19,464 bases of DNA. Origin: Firmicutes bacterium UBA3914. GTDB lineage: Bacteria > Bacillota > Limnochordia > Darwinibacteriales > Darwinibacteriaceae. Below the pieces are notes generated by a model. It was not told the DNA's origin. It searched no databases and saw nothing but the letters and a program-made list of their open reading frames with translations. The translations under genes and the position numbers were made by a program. The stretch is taken from NCBI GenBank assembly GCA_002391385.1, contig DGEY01000077.1, forward strand, positions 13,847-33,310. The letters run 5' to 3'. Below are positions 13,267 to 19,464 of this stretch, piece after piece (positions within the stretch are counted from its first letter, which is position 1; each line of letters starts with the position of its first letter).

Positions 13267-15293
13267 CTGCTTACCTGCCGCGCCCCTTCCGGGGCGCTGA
13301 AATCCTCCTTGTACTGCAGCAAGAAGAGGTTGTAGTACAAACCCTTCTGGGCCAGAAGCTCCTGATGGGTGCCCATCTCCCGGATCTTGCCCTTATGCAG
13401 CACGATGATCTGATCCGCATCCTGGATGGTGGAAAGGCGGTGGGCCACCACCAGGCTCGTCCTGCCCTTGAGCAGCTTCGGCAGGGCATCTTGGATCAGC
13501 TGCTCCGTTTCTGTGTCGATGTTGGCCGTGGCCTCATCCAGGATCAAGATGGCGGGGTCATAGGCCAAGGTCCGGGCAAAGGCAATCAGCTGCCGCTGGC
13601 CCGCGGAGAGGGTGGAACCCCGCTCTGTCACCGGCTCATCGTACTTTCTCGGCAGCTTTTCAATGAAGTGGTGGGCGTTGACGTAGCGGGCCACCTCTTC
13701 GATCTGCTCCCTGGTGATCTCGGGATTCCACAGCCTGATGTTTTCCGCGATGGTGCCGGAAAAGAGGAACACATCCTGCATCACCAACCCGATACTCCGG
13801 CGCAGCTCTTCCTTGCGCAAGGTGCGGATATCCTTACCATCGATGAGGATCTGCCCCTTTTGGATGTCGTAAAAGCGGGTGAGCAGGTTCATGATGGTGG
13901 TTTTGCCCGCACCGGTGGCCCCCACAAAGGCCACCGTCTGCCCCGGTTCCACGGTGAAGGAGACATCCCTTAACACCCACTCTTCCCCCACATAGGCGAA
14001 CCAGACGTTCTTAAATTCGATGCGCCCCATCACTTCTCCCAGGGGCACGGGGTTTTCCGGCTCTTTGATCGCGGGCTCTTCATCTTTGATCAGGAAGATG
14101 CGCTCCGCGGAGGCCATGGAGGCCTGCATGATGTTGAACTTCTCCGTCAGGTCATTGATGGGCCTAAACATCATCTCCATGTAACTTACAAAAGCGTAAA
14201 CCACGCCAAACTCGATGCTGCGGCTGAGCAGCAGCGAGCCCCCCACCCAAAAGAGGAGCACCTTGGCTAAAAGATCCATCATGTTGATGGCCGGCCTAAA
14301 CACGGCATAGACCATGAGCTCCCGCATGCTGGCCCGGTAGTGATCCCGGTTGATCTCTTCGAACTCCTTAAACTTGCGCCGTTCCTGGCGGAAGATCTGC
14401 ACCACCCGCATGCCGGAGATGGTCTCCGCGAAGTTGGCGTTGATCCGGGCCAAGCGCACCCTGGTCTCCCGGTAGGCGGCCCGGGCCTTGGTGCGGAAAA
14501 TGGCCGTCATGACCACAATCACCGGCAGCACGCTTAAGGAAGTGAAGGCCAGCCGGGTATCCAACCTAAACATGACGATGATGATGCCTAAAACCATAAA
14601 GACATCCTTAAACAGGTTGACCAAAACCCCTGTGTACATCTCGTTGAGGTTTTCGATGTCGTTGGTTACCCTGGTGACCAGCCGCCCCACGGGCTGGCCG
14701 TCGAAGAAGCGCAGGGCCAGGCGCTGGATGTGGCTGAAAAGATCCTGGCGGATATCAAAAATGATCCGCTGCCCGGTGTACTGCAAAAGGTAAACCTGCC
14801 CGTAGTTGAGCACAAAACCCACGGTCAAAAGCACTAAGAGAAAGAGCCCCAGCCGCAGGATGGCACTGACCTCATAGCGGCGCAGCTCCCTGAGCTCCTC
14901 CGGGCTCAGTTCCAAAACGAAGTCGCCGTCAGCGCTTTGGAGAAAGTGCTTCCCCTCTGCTTTCACCAGCTCCAGCCTGGGCCCCCCCGGGAGATCCTCC
15001 AGGCGGTCTTCCCGCAGCAGTCCATAGCCCTGGATGGTGACCAGGGCTGGATGTTCGGTGCTGCCTTCCATCACCACATAGGCCCGGTTGGCGGCTAGAA
15101 TGTGGTCGTCGATGGCCACCTTGATCACGTAAGGAGTGGCCAGGTCGATTGCGGCCACCACCAAAAGGAGGAAAATGCAGCAGAGGATCCAGACCCAATA
15201 GGGTTTGGCGTACTTCAGCAGCCGGCGCATTAGGGCACTGTCATAGGCTTTACCAAGTGTTTGTTCTTCCTGCATGTACTGCAACTTCTTCAC
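13263..15293 (-). CDS. ABC exporter half-transporter, BmrD/YheH-like
   Basis: One half of a heterodimeric type IV ABC exporter, a permease fused to an ATPase. The 676-aa length matches B. subtilis BmrD/YheH (673 aa). The membrane domain carries an extra polar segment between the first two helices (about 62-142), as YheH does. The nucleotide domain has Walker A GATGAGKTT (458-466), a degenerate signature TLSAGQ (LSAGQ 562-566 instead of LSGGQ) and Walker B LILDE with catalytic Glu587. It thus supplies the working Walker B of the pair but a changed signature. The start is uncertain: GTG at 15293 has AAGG only 3 bases before it, while TTG at 15284 has AGGTGA 5 bases before it. It follows the partner by 13 bases, so the two are co-translated. 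Substrate unknown; relatives pump out drugs and other amphiphiles. Confidence 0.93.
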   Translation of the reverse strand: MKKLQYMQEEQTLGKAYDSALMRRLLKYAKPYWVWILCCIFLLLVVAAIDLATPYVIKVAIDDHILAANRAYVVMEGSTEHPALVTIQGYGLLREDRLEDLPGGPRLELVKAEGKHFLQSADGDFVLELSPEELRELRRYEVSAILRLGLFLLVLLTVGFVLNYGQVYLLQYTGQRIIFDIRQDLFSHIQRLALRFFDGQPVGRLVTRVTNDIENLNEMYTGVLVNLFKDVFMVLGIIIVMFRLDTRLAFTSLSVLPVIVVMTAIFRTKARAAYRETRVRLARINANFAETISGMRVVQIFRQERRKFKEFEEINRDHYRASMRELMVYAVFRPAINMMDLLAKVLLFWVGGSLLLSRSIEFGVVYAFVSYMEMMFRPINDLTEKFNIMQASMASAERIFLIKDEEPAIKEPENPVPLGEVMGRIEFKNVWFAYVGEEWVLRDVSFTVEPGQTVAFVGATGAGKTTIMNLLTRFYDIQKGQILIDGKDIRTLRKEELRRSIGLVMQDVFLFSGTIAENIRLWNPEITREQIEEVARYVNAHHFIEKLPRKYDEPVTERGSTLSAGQRQLIAFARTLAYDPAILILDEATANIDTETEQLIQDALPKLLKGRTSLVVAHRLSTIQDADQIIVLHKGKIREMGTHQELLAQKGLYYNLFLLQYKEDFSAPEGARQVSS
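13280..13297 (+). other. Short GC hairpin just past the pseudouridine synthase stop
   Basis: GCGCCCC (13280-13286) and GGGGCGC (13291-13297) form a perfect 7-bp stem with loop TTCC, 14 bases after the plus-strand stop codon and inside the opposing exporter gene. No T-run follows, so it is at best a weak end for the rsfA-rluA-like transcript. Confidence 0.35.
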
Positions 15294-15306
15294 CTGCCTT
15301 CAGCAC

Positions 15307-17055
15307 TCAGCTCACGCTTTCGATCTGTTCTTCCAGGAGCTGCTTGTGGTAAAGCTCTTGGTACAAACCGGGCTGGGCCACCAGCTCCTCATGGGTACCC
15401 CGCTGGGTGACCATACCCTCTTCCAGCACCAGGATCTGGTGGGCGTTTTTGATGGTGGAAATGCGGTGGGAAACGATGAGCACCGTCTTCCCCGGGAACA
15501 CCCGGCGCAGATTCTGGAGGATGGCCTCCTCCGTTTCCGTGTCCACCGCGGAGAAGCTGTCATCCAAGAGCAGAATCTGGGGCTCTTTGATCAAGGCCCT
15601 GGCCAGGGCAATGCGCTGCTTCTGGCCGCCGGAAAGGGTTACCCCCCGCTCGCCCACGATGGTGTCGAACTGATCGGGGAATTCCACGATGTTGTGGTAG
15701 ACTTCCGCGAGCTTGGCGTACTCCATCACCCGCTCCAGGCTGCTTCCGGTGGCGGCGAAGTCGATATTCTCCCGCACCGTGGTGGAGAAGAGGAAGCTGT
15801 CCTGGGGCACGTAGCCGATGTTGGTGCGCAAAACCTCCAGGGAAATGTCGTGGATGTCCACCCCATCGAAGAAGATCATCCCCCGCTCCGCATCATAGAG
15901 GCGCAAAAGCAGATTGAGCAGGGTAGTTTTGCCGGAGCCGGTGCGGCCTAGAATTCCCACCACCTGCCCTGGAAGGATCTCGGCACTGATCCCCTTCAGC
16001 ACAGGTTCGGTGGAGCTGGGATAGGCGAAGGTGAGGCTGCGCAGTTCAATCCGGCCCTGGAGTTTGTCCAGGGCGCTTTCCGGGGGATCAACGATCTCGG
16101 AGCGCTGGGTGAAGATGGCATCGAGCCTGTCCATGGAAGCTTTACCCCGCTGGATCATGTTGATCACCCAGCTGATGGCCATCACCGGCCAGATCAGCAT
16201 GCCCAGGTAGCTGTAAAAGGCCACAAAGTCCCCTAAGGTGATGGCTCCATTGAGCACCAAGGAGCCCCCGTAGCCTAAGATAATCACCATGGCCAGGGAA
16301 GCGCAGTAGCCGATGAGGGGATGGAACAGGGCGTGCACCCGCACCAAAGCCATGTTCCGCTCCACGTTGAGTTCGTTCACTTCCCTAAAGCGCTCCTCTT
16401 CCCTTTTTTCCCGGGCAAAACCCTTGATCACCCTAATCCCGGAGAAATTCTCCTGGGCCCTGTCGGTGAGCAGGCCAAAGGCCTCCTGCACCCGGCGGAA
16501 GCGCCGGTGGATCAAGCGGCCGAAGCCCACCCCCACCCCCACCATAAAGGGCAGGGGCAAAAGCGCGACCAACGTGAGCTTCAGGCTGATGGTGCGGGCC
16601 ATCATGTAGATGGTCGCGGTGGTGAGGAAAACTGCATCAACCGCGCTTACTATCCCCGGTCCGAAGGCCATGCGGATGGCGTGGATGTCGTTGGTGGCAT
16701 GGGCCATGAGGTCACCTGTCTTGTTGCGGTTGAAAAACTCCGTGGAAAGGCTCTGGAGATGCTCAAAGAACATGTTGCGCAGGGTGTATTCCATCTTCCG
16801 GGCGGCACCCATGATGTTGATCCGCCACAGGTAGCGAAACACGGCAATAACCACCGCCAGGCCAACTAAGAACAGGCAGAACCGGCCCAGCTCCGCCCGG
16901 GTGAAGGTGCCTTCGGCGATCATGTCGGTGAGCTGGCCGGTCATCTTGGGCATCACCAGCTGCGCGGAGTTGACCACAATCAGGGCTAGAATGCCCACAA
17001 TGTAATAGCGCCTGTGGGCGCGGAAAAATTCCTTGAGTCGAATGAAGCTGAGAAT
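15307..17055 (-). CDS. ABC exporter half-transporter, BmrC/YheI-like, probable ATT start
   Basis: The partner half of the exporter. I place the start at ATT 17055, giving 582 aa (BmrC/YheI is 585). Upstream of a GTG at 16998, the frame codes 19 more residues (ILSFIRLKEFFRAHRRYYI), which look like the normal lead-in to the first helix. A strong GGAGG lies exactly 7 bases before the ATT, while the GTG has no ribosome site and would cut into TM1. No ATG, GTG or TTG occurs between the upstream in-frame TAA and 16998. In the nucleotide domain (582-aa numbering) I see Walker A GRTGSGKTT (370-378), an intact LSGGQ (474-478) and Walker B ending LLLDD, with Asp499 where the catalytic Glu should be. 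This is the degenerate-site half. It lies 33 bases after the dehydrogenase gene. Confidence 0.88.
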   Translation of the reverse strand: MLSFIRLKEFFRAHRRYYIVGILALIVVNSAQLVMPKMTGQLTDMIAEGTFTRAELGRFCLFLVGLAVVIAVFRYLWRINIMGAARKMEYTLRNMFFEHLQSLSTEFFNRNKTGDLMAHATNDIHAIRMAFGPGIVSAVDAVFLTTATIYMMARTISLKLTLVALLPLPFMVGVGVGFGRLIHRRFRRVQEAFGLLTDRAQENFSGIRVIKGFAREKREEERFREVNELNVERNMALVRVHALFHPLIGYCASLAMVIILGYGGSLVLNGAITLGDFVAFYSYLGMLIWPVMAISWVINMIQRGKASMDRLDAIFTQRSEIVDPPESALDKLQGRIELRSLTFAYPSSTEPVLKGISAEILPGQVVGILGRTGSGKTTLLNLLLRLYDAERGMIFFDGVDIHDISLEVLRTNIGYVPQDSFLFSTTVRENIDFAATGSSLERVMEYAKLAEVYHNIVEFPDQFDTIVGERGVTLSGGQKQRIALARALIKEPQILLLDDSFSAVDTETEEAILQNLRRVFPGKTVLIVSHRISTIKNAHQILVLEEGMVTQRGTHEELVAQPGLYQELYHKQLLEEQIESVS

Positions 17056-17062
17056 AGTACTC

Positions 17063-17067
17063 CCTCC
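17063..17067 (-). promoter_or_regulatory. Shine-Dalgarno site pointing to an ATT start
   Basis: Minus-strand AAGGAGGGA (17061-17069, core GGAGG at 17063-17067) lies 7 bases before ATT at 17055, an ideal distance. No standard start codon is within reach. Confidence 0.7.
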
Positions 17068-17088
17068 TTGCCCTGGGTTGAAAAAACT

Positions 17089-18066
17089 TTAACTTAGCCG
17101 CACCGGCTGGCCCCGGCGGGCCGACTCGTAGGCGGCCAGGGTTACCTCCAAGGCTTTGAGACCATCCCAACCTGTGATGCTGGGCTCCCGGTCTTCCGCC
17201 ACTGCCGCCACGAAATCCTTGATTAAACCGTAATCCATATCCCCGCCGTAGAACTCCTGGAGGATCTGGCCCTGTCCATCATCGTAAACCAGGAAGTTCT
17301 CGGCGAAGGCATCCAGGTAGATCACCCCTTCGGTGCCCACAAACTCCAAAGTAACATCGCCCCAGGTGGGAAAGGACTTGGGCCTGGACCAGCTGGGGTC
17401 TTGGGTCATGATGATACCCCCCTCCAGCTCCAGGGAGAGCATGCCGCAGTCATCCAGGGGTATCCCCCAGATCCTGCTATCCACCTCCGCGTAGACGGAG
17501 ATGAACTCCCGGCCCAAGAGCCAGCGCACCGCATCCACCACGTGGACGGTGTGGTCCATCACCGCACCGCCACCGGCCAGTTCCCGGTCGATGAACCAGC
17601 CCCCGGGCATCTTCCCCCGGTTGGTGCCCCGGATGGCCACAACCTCCCCGATCCTCCCCTGATCTAAGAGATCTTTCACCGCCCGGACCGGCTCGGCAAA
17701 GCGGACGGGGAAGGCGATCTGCAGCTTCACGCCGGCCTTGGCGCAGGCGTCGATCATGGCCTTGGCATCTTCTAGATTGGTGGCGATGGGCTTTTCACAA
17801 AGCACATGGCAGCCGTGGGCCGCGGCCAGCTCGGTGTACTCCCGGTGGCGGCTGTTCTCCGAGCAGATGATCACCGCATCCACCTGGTCCAAGAGGGCTT
17901 CCGCCTCCGGGAAGAACTGGGAGCTAAACCGCTTGGCACCCTCCGCTCCCCGCTTTTGGTCGGGGTCGAAGATACCCACAAGCTGCGCACCGGGGATCTT
18001 CTGCAGGGCCGCCCCGTAGCTGAAGGCGTGCATGTGGGCGAGGCTGACTATACCGATCTTAACCAT
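17089..18066 (-). CDS. Gfo/Idh/MocA-family dehydrogenase (second of pair)
   Basis: An NAD(P)-dependent oxidoreductase, probably acting on a sugar or inositol-like substrate; which one cannot be told. The 325-aa product has a Rossmann domain (1-120) and the family C-terminal sheet domain. The nucleotide loop is unusual: KIGIVSLAHMHAFSY in place of a G-G--G loop. This is a variant I believe occurs in a Gfo/Idh subgroup. Asp34 at the end of strand 2 favours NAD over NADP. CEKPIATN carries the EKP motif (91-93), and GGGAVMDHTVHVVDAVRWLLG holds the usual Asp171, His175 and Asp178. I chose ATG at 18066, with AGGAGG 8 bases upstream; a GTG three codons earlier lies inside that site. The AGGAGG overlaps the stop codon of the preceding dehydrogenase, 12 bases away, so the two are translated together. 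Confidence 0.9.
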   Translation of the reverse strand: MVKIGIVSLAHMHAFSYGAALQKIPGAQLVGIFDPDQKRGAEGAKRFSSQFFPEAEALLDQVDAVIICSENSRHREYTELAAAHGCHVLCEKPIATNLEDAKAMIDACAKAGVKLQIAFPVRFAEPVRAVKDLLDQGRIGEVVAIRGTNRGKMPGGWFIDRELAGGGAVMDHTVHVVDAVRWLLGREFISVYAEVDSRIWGIPLDDCGMLSLELEGGIIMTQDPSWSRPKSFPTWGDVTLEFVGTEGVIYLDAFAENFLVYDDGQGQILQEFYGGDMDYGLIKDFVAAVAEDREPSITGWDGLKALEVTLAAYESARRGQPVRLS

Positions 18067-18078
18067 CACCTTCACCTC

Positions 18079-19041
18079 CTAAAGCTCCACGACCCGGCCG
18101 GTTTGGGCAGATTCCAGCGCGGCCAGGGTCACTTTCAGGGACTGGAAGGCATCCTCCACGGTAACCAACGGAGGCCTATCGCCTCTGATGGCCTCGATCA
18201 TGTCTTGGAGTTCTAGGTAATACGGATGGAGGGTGCCCAGGGGAAGCTCAGCACCGCCCGCCAGCGCGATGGGCTGGGCCCGGCGGCTGTCGTAGTCCAC
18301 AAGGCCCTTCTCTCCGGCGATCTCCACCGCGGTGTGGAACTCACCGGGGGAGCTGGACCAGCCCGCTTCCACATGGGCGATCACACCGCTCTTAAAGCGA
18401 AGCACGATGAAGGCCCACTCCAGCTGGGCGGATGTGCGGCCCCGGGTGCTTTGGGCGTAGACCCGCTGCACATCCCCGAAGAGCCAGCGCAGGTAGTCGA
18501 TGTCATGCACCGCCAGATCGAGGATCACTCCCCCGCTTAAGTCGAAGTCGGCAAACCAATCGTGCCAGCCCCGGGGAAACTGGCTGCCCCCCCGGGAGGT
18601 GCGGGCCACCGCGACCTTACCCAGCCTGCCCTGAACTACGCTCTCCCTGATGCGCACATAGGCCGGGGTAAAGCGCAAAACATGGGCTATGCCGATCTTC
18701 TGCCCATACCCGGCGCTGAGCTCCACCAGGCGCTCCCCTTCTTCCAAGGTGCGGGCCAGGGGTTTTTCGCAGAAGATGTGCTTGCCAGCCTTAAGGGCCT
18801 CCTGGAAAATGCTGGCGTGGAGATAGGTGGGGGTGCAGATGTCCACCAGATCCACATCTACCGCCTGCAGCAGCTCTTCGATACTACCCACAGTATCTAC
18901 GCCGTAATCCCGCTGGGCCTGGGCCTGCCGCTCGGGATCGGGATCCGCCACCACCACCAGCTCCGCGCCGGGGATGCTCTGCAGGGCCTGGCTGTGCACC
19001 TGACCCATGGTGCCGTAACCTACCACTCCCACTCGGACCAA
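18079..19041 (-). CDS. Gfo/Idh/MocA-family dehydrogenase (first of pair)
   Basis: An NAD(P)-dependent oxidoreductase of the same family as its neighbour, 320 aa from the chosen start. It has a classical dinucleotide loop GYGTMG (8-13), an acidic Asp33 after strand 2 (VVADPD), CEKPLART with EKP at 92-94, and GGVILDLAVHDIDYLRWLFG with Asp175, His179 and Asp182 for catalysis. The two proteins differ widely outside the motifs, so they are old paralogues or a functional pair rather than a recent duplication. The frame is open to an ATG at 19104, but that lies next to the upstream terminator. TTG at 19041, with GAGGTGA about 5 bases upstream, gives MVRVGVVGYGTMG, the normal family beginning; GTG at 19050 is an alternative. 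It is the first gene of the likely four-gene operon. Substrate unknown. Confidence 0.9.
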   Translation of the reverse strand: MVRVGVVGYGTMGQVHSQALQSIPGAELVVVADPDPERQAQAQRDYGVDTVGSIEELLQAVDVDLVDICTPTYLHASIFQEALKAGKHIFCEKPLARTLEEGERLVELSAGYGQKIGIAHVLRFTPAYVRIRESVVQGRLGKVAVARTSRGGSQFPRGWHDWFADFDLSGGVILDLAVHDIDYLRWLFGDVQRVYAQSTRGRTSAQLEWAFIVLRFKSGVIAHVEAGWSSSPGEFHTAVEIAGEKGLVDYDSRRAQPIALAGGAELPLGTLHPYYLELQDMIEAIRGDRPPLVTVEDAFQSLKVTLAALESAQTGRVVEL

Positions 19042-19123
19042 GCTGATCACCTCGCTTAGCGTATCTCCTTTTCGTATTCTGGAAGCTTGCCCGAAACCCT
19101 CCATAAATGCGCCGGCGGGCGCG

Positions 19124-19151
19124 AAAAAAGGGCCCCAGAAACAGGCCCTTT
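19124..19151 (-). terminator. Rho-independent terminator of the ABC permease operon
   Basis: On the minus strand AAAGGGCC (19151-19144) pairs with GGCCCTTT (19134-19127) around a 9-base loop, and T continues for six bases to 19124. It follows the permease stop by 16 bases and separates that operon from the dehydrogenase-exporter operon. Confidence 0.9.
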
Positions 19152-19167
19152 CCCTCCAGCAGGCCCC

Positions 19168-19464
19168 CTACTGCCTCCCCTTGGTCACCCTTTCCTCCAG
19201 GAAGGAGACGGCGTAGTAGAGCACAACGGAAACAGCCAAAAGCAGAAGCACACTGGCCATGACCAAAGACATGTTGAACACCTGGCCGCCGTAGACGATT
19301 AAGTAGCCCAGACCGGCTTTGGAGGCCAAAAACTCACCTACAATGGTCCCCACCAGGGATAGGCCCACATTCACCTTCAAAGCGGCAATCATGGTGGGGA
19401 TGGTCGCGGGGATGATAACCTTCCAGAGGACCTGCCCCTTGCTGGCTCCAAAAGTTCGCACGCG
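19168..19464 (-). CDS. ABC importer permease, C-terminal part (SsuC/TauC/ThiX-like)
   Basis: The last 98 residues of an inner-membrane permease of a binding-protein-dependent importer; the start lies beyond the window. The fragment begins inside the EAA loop that contacts the ATPase: RTFGASKGQVLWKVIIPATI, with the conserved G and I-P. It continues with LKVNVGLSLVGTIVGEFLA, KAGLGYLI and a final hydrophobic helix ending in FLEERV. This pattern (GEFLASKAGLGYLI, then a last helix) is typical of the nitrate/sulfonate/taurine/thiamine-precursor permease family. The substrate cannot be told without the binding protein, which is outside the window. The gene ends with TAG at 19168 followed by a strong terminator, so it is the last gene of its operon. 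Confidence 0.9.
   Translation of the reverse strand, partial: RVRTFGASKGQVLWKVIIPATIPTMIAALKVNVGLSLVGTIVGEFLASKAGLGYLIVYGGQVFNMSLVMASVLLLLAVSVVLYYAVSFLEERVTKGRQ

Noticed and set aside
16998..17055. Frameshift or pseudogene explanation for the missing start of the BmrC-like gene
   Set aside because: The frame is open through the ATT with family-like residues and an ideally placed ribosome site, and no start codon is found in the other frames nearby. An unusual start is the simpler reading.
19042..19123. Promoter for the dehydrogenase-exporter operon
   Set aside because: A promoter is expected here after the terminator, but I found no convincing -35/-10 pair; AGAATA near 19075 has no partner at a suitable distance.
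1..19464. tRNA, rRNA, CRISPR array, insertion sequence or prophage genes
   Set aside because: I saw no repeat-spacer pattern, transposase, integrase or RNA-gene-like segment; nearly all sequence is accounted for by protein genes and short gaps.

Overview
The window is 19.5 kb of GC-rich, densely packed DNA from a bacterium of the phylum Bacillota (Firmicutes), most likely an endospore former. The main evidence is a gene cluster that matches the Bacillus subtilis yloABC-remA-gmk-rpoZ-priA-def-fmt neighbourhood, together with an RqcH/NFACT protein and an RsfA-family (forespore-type, Myb-like) regulator. An actinobacterial-type integration host factor sits in the same operon, which points to a clostridial or Limnochordia-like lineage rather than Bacillus. 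The exact order cannot be fixed from the sequence alone. No mobile element, CRISPR array, rRNA or tRNA was seen.

Region 1 (2-6126, minus strand) is a housekeeping operon read from a sigma-A-like promoter at 6098-6126: yicC, an mIHF-like gene, remA, gmk, rpoZ, priA, def and fmt. Genes abut or overlap (gmk and rpoZ by 20 bp; def and fmt are directly adjacent). def also has a possible internal promoter. B. subtilis coaBC, which lies between rpoZ and priA there, is absent here.

Region 2 (6144-9632, minus strand) holds a SERCA-type Ca2+ P-type ATPase (YloB-like), preceded by a secreted TPR-repeat protein. Region 3 (9691-13266, plus strand) is divergent: rqcH with its own extended -10 promoter and terminator, then a 255-bp intergenic stretch holding two inverted repeats and a candidate sigma-F/sigma-G promoter, then an rsfA-like gene and an RluA-family pseudouridine synthase.

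Region 4 (13263-19041, minus strand) is a probable four-gene operon: two Gfo/Idh/MocA-family dehydrogenases followed by the two halves of a heterodimeric ABC exporter of the BmrCD (YheI/YheH) type. The first exporter half has no usual start codon and appears to begin at ATT behind a strong Shine-Dalgarno site. The operon's terminator lies inside the coding end of the convergent pseudouridine synthase gene. At the right edge (19168-19464) is the C-terminal part of an importer-type ABC permease, closed by a strong terminator.

Nothing here is a clearly new multi-gene system. The most interesting points are the ATT start, the terminator embedded in a coding sequence, the forespore-type promoter beside a palindrome, and the mIHF gene inside the remA-gmk operon.
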